A stretch of DNA of 64,000 bases from W11650 sp041844915 (GCA_041844915.1 JBGZBY010000087.1:39253-103252); one strand, 5' to 3'; counted from the first letter of the stretch, positions 24,764 through 33,652 are shown. The notes: a model not told the origin generated them from the letters alone. Made by a program: numbers and translations.

Positions 24764-27208
24764 TTATTTTAAAATTTCCTCATAAAAACGCATAACGACT
24801 TCGGCAATTTCTGCTCTAGTTGCTGGAGCTTGTGGAGCAAGCATTTTGCGCTCATTACCTTTAAGTAATCCGGTAGCGGTCGCCCAAGATACGGCTGTTT
24901 TAGCATAATCAGATATCTGTGAACTATCGGCAAAAGAGGATAAATCCATTTGTTTACGGGTATTTTTTCCATTTTTTTCAGCAAGTTTCATCAGCAAAGT
25001 TACCAATTGCTCACGAGTAATGCTATCTTCTACACCAAAGACGGTATCTGAGTAACCTTTAGCAATTTTTTGCTGGATTGCCCAGTTTACGGCAGGCATG
25101 GAGTAGTGATTTTTAGCAATGTCGGAGAAGCTGACCTCACCGCTCATTTGTGGTTTTCCTGCTAGACGATAGAGAATTGTTACCAACATTCCTCTAGTAG
25201 CAGTTTTTTCAGGTGCAAATTCGGTTGCTGATAATCCGTTCATCCAATTGTTTTGCGCAACATAGCTGACTGCTTTTTCGTACCATGCACCTTTGGCGAT
25301 ATCGGAAAAACGCAGCATAGTTTCGCTGTTGTTATCAGACTTGTTGTCTTGCTGTTTGTCCATAGCTTTATCCGGCTCCTTAGACTGCGGCTGACTGATT
25401 GTTGGTGCAGCAGAAGAAGTCTCGGAAACATACGGAATCAAAACACTGGACGATGATGCGCTAGGAGTCGCCGGATTGCTTGGGTTGCTTGGATTGCTTG
25501 GGTTACTTGGGTTACTTGGGTTGCTTGGGTTATTTGGGTTACCAATTACGCCAATGGTGATTTGTACCGGTTTAGATGCCAGTGCGCGAGGTAGTGAACG
25601 CTCACGAACAAGATAGATGCCCTTGGTTAAACCTGTGATTTCATTGGCTGGGCAAGGCTTCCATGAAGCATTGGCACTGTCTTCTTTATATTGCATAGAA
25701 ACGCGGGTACCCATGATTTTTCCATCAGCAGCGGTTTCAGAGGAAGCATTTACGGCACTTAATCCCTGCGGTTGAGGCGATCGTATTACGGTTAAAGTTT
25801 GTTCAGCGGATTCAATTTCTTCGCCATTTGGTTCGTAAACATATTTTGCAGTGATAGTAAAAGGACCATCGGCGGTAAAATTAGAAAGAGGAAGCTCGGA
25901 GCTAATATTGGTTGATTTTTGATATTGCCCGCTAAAGCCTTCGCCAGTTATCTTATAATATAAAGTCCCTTCGTTATGATCAATATTTTTTAACAAAACA
26001 GCGTGGTCAGCAAGTTCATCATTGTTGACATGTTCCTGAACTTCCAATTTTGGTGTTTGAGGACGAACTGTTCCAAAAGGAAGTTCAAAAGTTTCGGTAA
26101 CATTAGCCAAATTTTTTACCTCGATAACAATTTTAGTCGCCACTTGAACAGCTGCCGGAGTTCCGCTGATTACGCCGTTTTCCAGTTTTAGACCATTTAG
26201 ACTACCGCTTTTTAAAGAAAAGCTGTAGTTGCCATTTGGAGATACTGCTTCGGATAAATTAATTGGGTCAATATTCTCGCCGCGGACACTGTCAGGAATT
26301 TGCAGCTTGGATTGGTCGATAGAAAATCCTTTATAGGTATAAGTTTCCATATTGGGAATAGAAGAATCCTTCTCCCATTTGTTAGGACTATATTCCAATC
26401 TATTAGGGTCGCTTATTGGCTGACCACTTCGAAAACTCAAAGTTAAGGTTTTGGCATTTTGCAACTTGACTTTGCCATTTTCTACGCTTAAACAATAAGT
26501 TTCCACGCTTGGCGAAGGAGTTACACGATTTACACTAATTTCAATTTCATTTTTAGTATTAAAAATAATATCATTTGTCGCACTAAGTCCGATAACATCT
26601 TGACTTTCTGCACTTTGAGTGTTTACAAGAGATACATTTAAGCTGGCATTTTCTTCTACCTGAATATTGTTTGCAGATACAGCAACAACTCGAGTAATTT
26701 CTTTGTGTTCTTTCTGCACATCAACATTTACATTGCCACTAAAGATAACATTGCCCGGTTTTAAACCAGTGTCGGCAGTTATATTTTCTGTAACAAGAGA
26801 ATTATTGGTAAAGCTTATAATTTTTATATCTCCGCCAGTAGGATTATTTATAGCCGTAATAGTGCTATTGCCATTTATGGAAATAGTTAAATCCTTGTTT
26901 GGCTGAGAAGCTTTTATAAAAATTTTATCAGATTCATTATTAAGGAATAAGTTTTCAATAAAAAGAATACCTTCGTCTGTTTTAAAATAGGCAGTACATC
27001 CGTTAGAGCCTAGAACACCATTATCGGAATGTTCATTATTTACTAAATAAGGGAAGTCTTTATTTAATTCAATCTCCCTTCCACTTATAGTTAAGGCAAT
27101 GCTTGTCGGTTTCCTGTCTTCTTGTGCATAATTTGCCGAAGGAAATGCCGTGAGTAAAAGGCAAATCACTAAGGCAAGGCTTAGAAAAGATTTTAAAGAT
27201 AGTTTCAT
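24764..27208 (-). CDS. SLH domain surface protein with Asn-Pro-Ser linker (814 aa)
   Basis: Secreted, wall-anchored protein. A signal peptide covers about residues 1-28 (LSLALVICLLLTAFPSANYA). The region to about 300 resembles beta-helix/carbohydrate-dependent cell wall proteins (repeated short strands such as NIQVEENASLNVSL and KTLTLSF); 300-550 contains Ig-like strands, including PSGTPA-type 'LENGVISGTPAAVQ'. A linker of NPS repeats (about 556-580) and a Ser/Pro stretch lead to three SLH motifs (about 631-814: FSDIAKGAWYEKAVSYV, FSDIAKNHYSMPAVNWA, SSFADSSQISDYAKTAV). GAAAGG precedes ATG 27208, with a 10-bp hairpin in the leader. Function is probably adhesion or surface structure; no catalytic motif is seen. 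Confidence 0.85.
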   Translation of the reverse strand: MKLSLKSFLSLALVICLLLTAFPSANYAQEDRKPTSIALTISGREIELNKDFPYLVNNEHSDNGVLGSNGCTAYFKTDEGILFIENLFLNNESDKIFIKASQPNKDLTISINGNSTITAINNPTGGDIKIISFTNNSLVTENITADTGLKPGNVIFSGNVNVDVQKEHKEITRVVAVSANNIQVEENASLNVSLVNTQSAESQDVIGLSATNDIIFNTKNEIEISVNRVTPSPSVETYCLSVENGKVKLQNAKTLTLSFRSGQPISDPNRLEYSPNKWEKDSSIPNMETYTYKGFSIDQSKLQIPDSVRGENIDPINLSEAVSPNGNYSFSLKSGSLNGLKLENGVISGTPAAVQVATKIVIEVKNLANVTETFELPFGTVRPQTPKLEVQEHVNNDELADHAVLLKNIDHNEGTLYYKITGEGFSGQYQKSTNISSELPLSNFTADGPFTITAKYVYEPNGEEIESAEQTLTVIRSPQPQGLSAVNASSETAADGKIMGTRVSMQYKEDSANASWKPCPANEITGLTKGIYLVRERSLPRALASKPVQITIGVIGNPNNPSNPSNPSNPSNPSNPSNPATPSASSSSVLIPYVSETSSAAPTISQPQSKEPDKAMDKQQDNKSDNNSETMLRFSDIAKGAWYEKAVSYVAQNNWMNGLSATEFAPEKTATRGMLVTILYRLAGKPQMSGEVSFSDIAKNHYSMPAVNWAIQQKIAKGYSDTVFGVEDSITREQLVTLLMKLAEKNGKNTRKQMDLSSFADSSQISDYAKTAVSWATATGLLKGNERKMLAPQAPATRAEIAEVVMRFYEEILK
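25473..25541 (-). repeat. 9-bp tandem repeat coding for Asn-Pro-Ser
   Basis: Seven or so near-identical 9-bp units (GGGTTGCTT/GGGTTACTT on the plus strand) encode the NPS linker. Variation is confined mostly to single bases within units, as expected of a slippage-prone tract; the frame is kept whatever the copy number. Confidence 0.85.
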
Positions 27209-27235
27209 AGTTTTTTTCCTTTCTTTGATGAGTTT

Positions 27236-27264
27236 AATTCTTAGATTTTGTAGTTCTAAGAATT
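27236..27264 (-). promoter_or_regulatory. Leader hairpin of the SLH protein gene
   Basis: A perfect 10-bp inverted repeat AATTCTTAGA/TCTAAGAATT (27236-27245 and 27255-27264) lies 28 bases before the start codon on the minus strand. It could be an mRNA-stabilising 5' hairpin or an operator. Confidence 0.5.
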
Positions 27265-27549
27265 TATTTATACTTAATATGTATCATATCTTCTTTTGCT
27301 AGTTTTTTCCAGTTATTTTTTTGTTTTTAATTAAATTTTAATTTTTCGGCTTGCGAGCAATAAGTCTGTTGAGGAAGCGGTTGCTTGCAGTTAGAATGAT
27401 GATAGCGAGTGCTGTATTTTCTTTTTTTGGGGTATATTACACTAAAATTGAAGAATATTTTTTGTTTTATACTGGCGGCAATTGTTTTCTAGTTAGGAGA
27501 AGGCAAAGGATATAATTTTTAGGATTTTGTTGTTTTGGACAGTATCATA
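27265..27549. other. Divergent intergenic region
   Basis: No gene seen between the SLH protein gene (minus) and the SRP RNA promoter (plus). The minus-strand promoter is probably near 27290 (TATGAT-like box) but is not well defined. Confidence 0.3.
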
Positions 27550-27578
27550 TTGACTTTTCTTCTGAAACAGGGTATACT
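27550..27578 (+). promoter_or_regulatory. Promoter of the SRP RNA
   Basis: TTGACT at 27550-27555, a 17-bp spacer and TATACT at 27573-27578. Transcription from about 27585 would give a 5' extension of about 75 bases before the mature RNA. Confidence 0.75.
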
Positions 27579-27660
27579 AATACGGTTCTAAGAGAGCAGA
27601 GCCGGAATGGTTTGCCATTGGAACCTGAATATGGGATTAGAGGGCTTGCCCTTTGATAAA

Positions 27661-27933
27661 AAGTTTCCACACAGCCGGGGAGGTAGCGGCGCCCTGAACC
27701 TGCAATCCGCTATAGCAGGGGTGATATTGAACAGAGGCTTGGTTTTGTGAAGCAGCCTTGGGGCAATGGTGTTGAGAGTTTGGTCCTACGCAATGGAAAT
27801 CTGTGAATCGTGTCAGATCTTGACGGAAGCAGCACTAAGCAGAAACTTTCATGTGCCGTGGGGGCGCCGGATTTGAGCCGTTAAGCCGAGAAGCGTTCGG
27901 AAGATCACTGTCGAAGGGATATGTGTGGATTTT
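27661..27933 (+). ncRNA. ffs: Signal recognition particle RNA, large Bacillus-type (scRNA)
   Basis: RNA scaffold of the signal recognition particle that directs membrane and secreted proteins to SecYEG. It carries the Alu-domain block GGGGAGGTAGCGGCGCCCTG with CCTGCAATCCGCTATAGCAG, and the S-domain with GTGTCAGATCTTGACGGAAG and AGCAGCACTAAGC, closely matching Bacillus scRNA. The closing helix is formed by CCACACA (27667-27673) and TGTGTGG (27922-27928), which sets the approximate ends (about 270 nt). As in other Firmicutes it lies directly upstream of dnaX. The 5' extension from the promoter contains a small hairpin (AGAGGGC/CCCTTT) and is probably removed by processing, as known in Bacillus. 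Confidence 0.95.
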
Positions 27934-28051
27934 TCATTGGTAAAATCCAATCAAGTGACTGAAAAAGGCTGGAATCCTATAAAAGATCGGGCTGCGTTTT
28001 TTTCTGACATGGGGAAAATATTTTGTTTTGAATTGATATGGGGAGGAGATT

Positions 28052-29638
28052 ATGACATATACCGCGCTTTATCGCAAGCTTAGGCCGCAAAGTTTTGCAG
28101 AGGTGGTCGGTCAGGAAGCGATCGTAAAAACATTGAGGAATCAGGTGCGATCCGGCAGATTAAGTCATGCCTATTTGTTTACCGGTACCAGAGGTACGGG
28201 AAAGACCTCGACGGCCAAGATATTTGCCCGTGCTGTCAACTGCCTGAATCCGCAGGACGGAGAGCCATGCAATCAATGCGACAGCTGCCTTCGCGAGTTG
28301 GCGGGAAACGATTTGAATATCATAGAGATTGACGCTGCCAGCAATAATGGCGTGGATAATATTCGAGAGCTGCGGGAGGATGTTCGCTATCAGCCGGCCA
28401 ATGCTCGTTATAAAATTTATATTATCGACGAGGTGCATATGCTGTCAACCGGAGCATTTAATGCTCTGCTTAAAACACTGGAAGAACCGCCGGCGCACGC
28501 CGTCTTTATTCTGGCAACAACCGATCCGCATAAAATACCGGACACGATTTTGTCCCGCTGCCAGCGCTATGATTTTCGGAGAATCAGCAGTCAGGATATT
28601 CAGTGGGTATTGAGAAGCTATTTGGAGAGGGAAGGAATTGCCTTTGAGGACAGGGTGCTGAGATTTATCGCCAAGGCGGCGGACGGTGCGCTGCGGGACG
28701 CCCATTCGATTTTAGATCGTTGCTTGGCTTTTTATTTAGGGGAGGAGCTGACCTTGGATAAGGTGCTGCGCCTTTTGGGAGCGGTGGACAGCAGCGTCTA
28801 TGAAGAAATTACAGCTTATTTGCTAAAACGGCAAATTTCTGAGCTGTTGACAAAAACCGACGAGCTTTTAATGCAGGGAAGGGATTTGCAGCAGCTGGTT
28901 TTGGGGGAAATCAGCTTTTTAAGAGATCTGCTGCTGGTAAAGGCGATGCCGGAGCCGGAAAAGCTTTTGGATTTAGCGGAGGAAAGTATGGTTGCACTGC
29001 GGGCGATTGCCGGACTTTGTGAGGAAAGCTTTCTGATGCATATTATCCGGAGCCTGTCGCGGCTGGAGGCGGATATGAAATATGAAAGCAATAAGAGGAT
29101 CTTGCTTGAGCTGGAGTGGATAAAGCTTTGCCAGCCGGAGCTGGACAGAAGTGAGGAAAGCATTCTGCGTCGCTTGCAGGAGATGGAGAAAAGCCTAGAG
29201 GAGGGAAGCGTGCGAGTGGCCGAGAAGGTCGAGAAGGGAAAGGAAAAAGCTTTGCCTCCAGAAAAAGCTTTGCCTCCAATTGATACCGCGCCCTTTCCGG
29301 AGGATATCAAAGCGGTAATTGCAGCGTGGAAAAGCTTGCGCTTTGACCTGAATCCCTTTATCAATATCACCTTGGAGAGAGCGACGCCATTTTATTCGGA
29401 AAAAGGCAACGAGCTGCTGATTGTAACCGAGTCTTCGGCCGGAGCGGATTACTTGAAAAGCGGCGACTATCAAAATCAGATTGCAGATTTTTTAGCAAGA
29501 AAATTTCAAAAGAAATTCAATTTGCAGCTTCTATCGGATCAGGACTATGAAAATATGCATCGGCGGGGAATTCGAGATATAAAAAACGCCGTAGAGGAGC
29601 TGCGCCGAAGCATTGATTTTGACATAGAGGTAAAATAA
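28052..29638 (+). CDS. dnaX: DNA polymerase III subunits gamma and tau
   Basis: Clamp-loader ATPase of the replicative polymerase. The N-terminal AAA+ part has Walker A GTRGTGKTS (about residues 45-53), the four-Cys zinc module with CNQCDSC, Walker B IYIIDEVHML and sensor SRCQRYDF. The tau-type C-terminal extension (from about 390) is present but short; total 528 residues. In the linker an 18-bp unit is exactly duplicated (29243-29260 and 29261-29278), giving KALPPEKALPP. No slippery site for gamma production is evident. The gene follows the SRP RNA as usual, but ybaB and recR, its common partners, are not downstream; a terminator and the MurNAc operon follow instead. Confidence 0.95.
   Translation: MTYTALYRKLRPQSFAEVVGQEAIVKTLRNQVRSGRLSHAYLFTGTRGTGKTSTAKIFARAVNCLNPQDGEPCNQCDSCLRELAGNDLNIIEIDAASNNGVDNIRELREDVRYQPANARYKIYIIDEVHMLSTGAFNALLKTLEEPPAHAVFILATTDPHKIPDTILSRCQRYDFRRISSQDIQWVLRSYLEREGIAFEDRVLRFIAKAADGALRDAHSILDRCLAFYLGEELTLDKVLRLLGAVDSSVYEEITAYLLKRQISELLTKTDELLMQGRDLQQLVLGEISFLRDLLLVKAMPEPEKLLDLAEESMVALRAIAGLCEESFLMHIIRSLSRLEADMKYESNKRILLELEWIKLCQPELDRSEESILRRLQEMEKSLEEGSVRVAEKVEKGKEKALPPEKALPPIDTAPFPEDIKAVIAAWKSLRFDLNPFINITLERATPFYSEKGNELLIVTESSAGADYLKSGDYQNQIADFLARKFQKKFNLQLLSDQDYENMHRRGIRDIKNAVEELRRSIDFDIEVK
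29243..29278 (+). repeat. Exact 18-bp tandem duplication inside dnaX
   Basis: GAAAAAGCTTTGCCTCCA occurs twice head to tail. It is in frame and lies in the flexible linker before the tau domain, so it is probably tolerated. Confidence 0.9.
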
Positions 29639-29824
29639 AAGGCAGGGCGGCAATCGGGAAGATTAGGCCTGCGGCAAGGCGGAAGGGCCGACTAGAAGCA
29701 GCCCCGCTGGAAGGCGCAGCCAGTTGATGGGGCAGCCGACAGACCGACAAAGGGAAATGCCGAAGTAGCAAAGCCGGAGATGGCTAAAAAATCAAAATAA
29801 TAGATAAATAAAAACAAAAAACGA
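29639..29824 (+). other. Spacer after dnaX
   Basis: No gene seen. GC-rich with short repeated GGCAG/GCCGAC words in its first 130 bases, then AT-rich up to the terminator. Confidence 0.3.
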
Positions 29825-29867
29825 TGTGGTATTTAAGGCTTTTTTATTTAAATACCACAATTTTTAT
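29825..29867 (+). terminator. Rho-independent terminator after dnaX
   Basis: An 11-bp stem TGTGGTATTTA/TAAATACCACA (29825-29835 and 29849-29859) runs into ATTTTTAT. Confidence 0.8.
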
Positions 29868-29892
29868 ACCAATGAATGAAACAAAAATCCAT

Positions 29893-29935
29893 TTATTGTG
29901 ATATGGATTGACAATAAAGTTTTATTTATTATAAT
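29893..29935 (+). promoter_or_regulatory. Promoter and probable MurR operator
   Basis: TTGACA (29908-29913), a 16-bp spacer and TATAAT (29930-29935) lie 20 bases before murR. An inverted repeat TTATTGT-N11-ACAATAA (29893-29899 and 29911-29917) overlaps the -35 box, the expected place for a repressor site. That MurR binds here is inference. Confidence 0.7.
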
Positions 29936-29955
29936 GAAAATGAAAGGAAAATTTT

Positions 29956-30840
29956 ATGAAAAGTTTATTGTCCTATATACAAAGCTATTTGCGGCAGGCA
30001 ACGGAATCAGAAAAGCAAATTCTTCAATTTTGGCTGGAGCAGCCGGAAAAAAGCAGTCGATTAAGTATCAGAGAGCTGGCGGCGGAAACCTATACCTCGG
30101 CCTCATCGATTATCCGACTTTGCCAGAAGCTTGATTTTAAAGGCTATAAGGAGCTGCGGGCGGCGCTTATTTACGAAACGGCGGTTCGAGAGAAGGAAAA
30201 TCATCGGGAAATTTCCGATTTGAGCAAGGAGGATAGCTTGGAGGACATTATTGAGAAGGTGACGCTGCGAAATATCGCTTCGCTGAAAAGTACGGCTCAA
30301 AACCTGGATCCCAAGCATTTGAGGGATTGTCTGGATTTGATAGAGAAGGCGAGAGTAATCCATTTATTCGGCTTGGGAACCTCGCTATTGGCGGCAAAGG
30401 ATCTTAGTTTGAAGCTGATCCGAATCAACCGACTTTGTATGATTCAGGATGAATGGCATGTTCAGCTTTTGATGGCAAAGAATATCACGATGCAGGATGT
30501 GGCGATTTTATTCAGCTATTCTGGCATGACACAGGAAATGATTCAATGCGCCGCCTTAATCAAGGAATCCGGCGCCAAGCTTATCAGCGTTTGCGGCTTT
30601 GAAAAGTCAACAATTGCCAAGATGGCGGATTATAATTTGGCAGTGGTTACTAACGAGCATATTTTTCGGAGCGGGGCAATGAGCTCGAGAATTGCCCAGC
30701 TGAATGTGGTGGATATATTGTTTAAAGCATTTATCAATCGAAATTATGAAGCTTCCTTGAAACAGGTAACAAAGACTCATATTCAAAAAGACGATGAAGT
30801 AGAGGAAACACAGAGATTGAGAAAGGAGGGAAAGATATGA
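29956..30840 (+). CDS. murR: MurR/RpiR family transcriptional regulator
   Basis: Sugar-phosphate-responsive repressor. An N-terminal HTH_6 domain (about residues 1-77, with SIRELAAETYTSASSIIRLC as the recognition part and KGYKELRAAL following) is joined to a SIS domain (about 105-260; IHLFGLGTSLLAAKDLSLKL, VAILFSYSGMTQEMI, GAKLISVCGF). The stop codon overlaps the ATG of the etherase gene (ATGA), so the two are coupled. By the neighbours the ligand should be MurNAc 6-phosphate, as for E. coli MurR. A likely autoregulatory operator overlaps its -35 box. Confidence 0.88.
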   Translation: MKSLLSYIQSYLRQATESEKQILQFWLEQPEKSSRLSIRELAAETYTSASSIIRLCQKLDFKGYKELRAALIYETAVREKENHREISDLSKEDSLEDIIEKVTLRNIASLKSTAQNLDPKHLRDCLDLIEKARVIHLFGLGTSLLAAKDLSLKLIRINRLCMIQDEWHVQLLMAKNITMQDVAILFSYSGMTQEMIQCAALIKESGAKLISVCGFEKSTIAKMADYNLAVVTNEHIFRSGAMSSRIAQLNVVDILFKAFINRNYEASLKQVTKTHIQKDDEVEETQRLRKEGKI

Positions 30841-31760
30841 TTGATTTATCTCAGATGACGACGGAGCAGCAGAATCCGGATACGAAAAATTTGGATCAGA
30901 TGACGCCGCTGGAAATCGTTACGCTGATCAATCGAGAGGACGATAAGGTAATTGCGGCGATTCGCCGGATTTTACCAGAAATTGCCAAGGCTGTAGAGGC
31001 GGCAACAGCCTGCTTGAAAAGCGGCGGCAGATTGATCTATCTAGGAGCTGGCACCAGTGGAAGGCTGGGGGTATTGGATGCAGTCGAATGTCCGCCGACT
31101 TTCGGCACAGATCCGTCCTTGGTGGTCGGATTGATTGCCGGAGGAGAAAAGGCATTTGTTAAAGCGGTGGAAGGTGCAGAGGATAGTCAGAGCTTGGCAG
31201 AGGAGGATTTAAAGGCATTACAGCTTAGTGCGAAGGATATGGTGATAGGGCTGGCGGCCAGCGGCAGAACGCCTTATGTGGTGTATGGCCTGCACTATGC
31301 CAGAGCCAAGGGCTGCACAACGGCGGCAATCGTTTGTAACAGCGGCTCGGATGTGGCGAAGGCAGCAGATATCGCGATGGAGGCAGTCGTAGGGCCGGAG
31401 GTGCTGACTGGTTCGACCCGATTAAAAGCAGGCAGCGCGCAGAAAATGATTTTGAACATGATATCGACGGCGTCGATGGTTGGCGTTGGGAAGGTATATC
31501 AAAATTATATGGTCGATTTAAAAAGAAGCAATGAGAAGCTGGTAATTCGCTCGGAAAACATTGTGATGGCAACAACGGCTTGTAGTCGAGAAGAAGCACG
31601 CCGAACGCTGAATGAAGCGGAGGGAAGCGTAAAGCTGGCAATTACGGCGATTTTATCGGGAAACAAGGTTTCACAGGCCGCGAGGCTTTTAGAGGAAGCA
31701 GGCGGCTATGTCAGACAGGCTTTAGAGCTGGCAGCGCGGCAATCCAAGCAAGAAAATTAA
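30837..31760 (+). CDS. murQ: N-acetylmuramic acid 6-phosphate etherase
   Basis: Cleaves the D-lactyl ether of MurNAc-6P to GlcNAc-6P and D-lactate. The N-terminal TTEQQNPDTKNLDQMTPLEI, the SIS-domain loop YLGAGTSGRLGVLDAVECPP (about residues 63-82) and the PEVLTGSTRLKAGSAQK segment are family signatures. The 307-residue length is normal. It starts with ATGA overlap on murR behind AAAGGAGGG. A 16-bp hairpin lies between its stop and the PTS gene. Confidence 0.96.
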   Translation: MIDLSQMTTEQQNPDTKNLDQMTPLEIVTLINREDDKVIAAIRRILPEIAKAVEAATACLKSGGRLIYLGAGTSGRLGVLDAVECPPTFGTDPSLVVGLIAGGEKAFVKAVEGAEDSQSLAEEDLKALQLSAKDMVIGLAASGRTPYVVYGLHYARAKGCTTAAIVCNSGSDVAKAADIAMEAVVGPEVLTGSTRLKAGSAQKMILNMISTASMVGVGKVYQNYMVDLKRSNEKLVIRSENIVMATTACSREEARRTLNEAEGSVKLAITAILSGNKVSQAARLLEEAGGYVRQALELAARQSKQEN

Positions 31761-31791
31761 TCAGCTTTCCCTATCAGCTTTTGCTTCGGGG

Positions 31792-31826
31792 CTTTTCTCA
31801 AAAAGGAACCTCCTTTTTGAGAAAAG
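31792..31826 (+). repeat. 16-bp hairpin between murQ and murP
   Basis: Perfect inverted repeat CTTTTCTCAAAAAGGA/TCCTTTTTGAGAAAAG with a three-base loop (arms 31792-31807 and 31811-31826). No T run follows, so a processing or stability element that uncouples murP from murQ is more likely than a full terminator. Confidence 0.75.
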
Positions 31827-31895
31827 GCACTTCGGCAGCATGGGAAAATTGAGCAACAACAAAATCTATCGGTGAAAAAAGAAGGAGGAAACAGC

Positions 31896-33317
31896 ATGAA
31901 CAACAAAGAACTGGCAACGAAAATCGTGGAATTGACCGGTGGTGCGGACAATATTGGTTCCGTGACCAACTGCATGACCAGGATGAGAGTGACGGTAAAA
32001 GACAGCGCGAAGGTTTCGGCAGATAAAATTAAAGGCTTAGACGGCGTTTTGGGCTTGGTCAGCGAGGGAAATTACTATCAGATTGTTTTAGGCCCGGGCA
32101 AGGCAAAAAAGGTAACGGACGAAGCGGCGGAGGCATTTCGACTGAAAAGAGACGCCGAGGTAACGGAAGTGACCGAGGATTGGCAAACCAATAAGGACGC
32201 AGTTAAGGCTGGTCAGAAAAAAAGCGGCTTTAAAAAGGCTGTCAACACGATTGCCAATATTTTTATTCCGCTGATTCCGGCAATCATTGCAGCGGGGCTG
32301 TTTTTTGGCTTGGGCAGCCTGATTGGCACGCTGAACACGGAAAAAAATCAAATGTGGGAAGGTATCCGCCTATTTTTCACTTTAATCAGCGGTGCATTTT
32401 TAGGTTATTTAGTAATTTATACCGGTATCAATGCAGCGAAGCAGTTCGGCGCAACCGAAGGCTTGGGCGGAATGATCGGTGCAATTACGATTGGCGCCAA
32501 TATTACCGAGCTTTCCAAGATGATGGGGCTGTTTAACGAGGAGGTTCCGTTAAAGTCAACCCTGACTACCGGTAAGGGAGGTATCATCGGTGTAATTGTT
32601 GGCGTGTGGATTTTGTCGAAGGTAGAAAAAGAGCTGCGCAAGAGGATTCCCGATGTGCTGGACTTGATTTTGACGCCGTTTTTATCTTTATTGATTACTG
32701 GACTGATTTATGTGTTTGCTGTTATGCCTTTGGCAGGATATTTCTCGGATGGGCTGGTTTATGTGTTAAGTTTTATTATCAATTCCTCCGATCCGGTAGT
32801 CAGCGTAATCAGCGGATATGTGCTGTCGGCGCTGTTTTTACCGATGGTACTGTTGGGACTTCATCATGGTTTGATTCCGATTTATGCGGTGCAGCTGGAG
32901 CAGTTGGGCGGTGTATCTCTGTTTCCGGTGCTGGCGATGGCGGGTGCTGGTCAGGTGGGAGCGGCGATTGCGATTTATTTCATTGCCAGAAGGGTTAAGA
33001 ATACCAGATTGCAAAAGGTTGTAACCGGTGCTTTACCAGCTGGATTTTTGGGCGTTGGCGAGCCTTTGATTTACGGTGTTACCCTGCCGCTGTTTAAAGC
33101 CTTTATCACTGCGGGCTTAGGAGCGGGCTTTGGCGGCGCATGGGTTATGCTGAGAAGAGTTATGGCAAATGCATGGGGACCGTCAGGCTTAGTCGCCACA
33201 GCAATTATGAAGCCGGAATCTATGATCAATTATGTAATCGGCTTGGTGATTTCCTATATCGCGGGCTTTGTGATTACCTATTTGGTGATTAAGGATGAAG
33301 ATGTAAAAAATGTATAG
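31896..33317 (+). CDS. murP: PTS transporter subunit EIIBC, MurNAc-type
   Basis: Membrane permease that imports and phosphorylates its sugar. ATG 31896 is chosen because AAGGAGG lies 7 bases before it; the in-frame GTG 24 bases upstream lacks a site. The EIIB domain (about residues 1-85) carries the phosphorylated Cys26 in VTNCMTRMRV; the EIIC domain (from about 110) has eight to ten membrane segments, including IFIPLIPAIIAAGLFFGLG and FLGVGEPLIYGVTLPLFKAF. No EIIA domain is present, so an EIIA-Glc-like protein from elsewhere must feed it, using PtsI and HPr encoded at 44.9-47 kb. Position next to murR and murQ gives MurNAc as the likely substrate. Confidence 0.9.
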   Translation: MNNKELATKIVELTGGADNIGSVTNCMTRMRVTVKDSAKVSADKIKGLDGVLGLVSEGNYYQIVLGPGKAKKVTDEAAEAFRLKRDAEVTEVTEDWQTNKDAVKAGQKKSGFKKAVNTIANIFIPLIPAIIAAGLFFGLGSLIGTLNTEKNQMWEGIRLFFTLISGAFLGYLVIYTGINAAKQFGATEGLGGMIGAITIGANITELSKMMGLFNEEVPLKSTLTTGKGGIIGVIVGVWILSKVEKELRKRIPDVLDLILTPFLSLLITGLIYVFAVMPLAGYFSDGLVYVLSFIINSSDPVVSVISGYVLSALFLPMVLLGLHHGLIPIYAVQLEQLGGVSLFPVLAMAGAGQVGAAIAIYFIARRVKNTRLQKVVTGALPAGFLGVGEPLIYGVTLPLFKAFITAGLGAGFGGAWVMLRRVMANAWGPSGLVATAIMKPESMINYVIGLVISYIAGFVITYLVIKDEDVKNV

Positions 33318-33356
33318 GTAGGCTGGAGAAAAACAGTCTTTGATTTCTCCCTAAAG
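33318..33356 (+). other. Short spacer after murP
   Basis: Gene-free stretch ahead of the terminator. Confidence 0.3.
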
Positions 33357-33409
33357 CGGCAGCACAGATGAAATTTTGAGCAAGTAAAAATTTCCTGCGC
33401 TGCCGTTTT
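33357..33409 (+). terminator. Terminator after murP
   Basis: Outer stem CGGCAGC/GCTGCCG (33357-33363 and 33399-33405), an inner GAAATTTT/AAAAATTTC pairing, then TTTT. Confidence 0.65.
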
Positions 33410-33652
33410 GAAAAAAGACGAGAGAAAAATTAGAAAAGCCGCTTCCACGGCGTAGGGATATGCCACAGCCACTGTGCGCATCTGCATTAAAAGTAAGGAG
33501 GTGGGCTGGGACGAAAAATTTCAGTATATAGAAAGGCCGCAAAACGGCAGGATTAACAAGGAAGGAACGAGGGCGGCTTTTAGAGTAAAACAGGAAAAGC
33601 AAAGTAATACAGGAAAATCAAAACAAAAGCAGACAAGAAAGGAAATTCAAAA
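33410..33652 (+). other. Spacer before the serine hydrolase
   Basis: No convincing gene in this stretch; a 60-codon open frame at 33474 has no family features. An AAGGAAATTC site precedes the hydrolase start at 33653. No strong promoter was identified. Confidence 0.3.

Noticed and set aside
25465..25545. Short regular repeats resembling a CRISPR-like array
   Set aside because: The units are 9 bp without spacers and encode an in-frame NPS linker.
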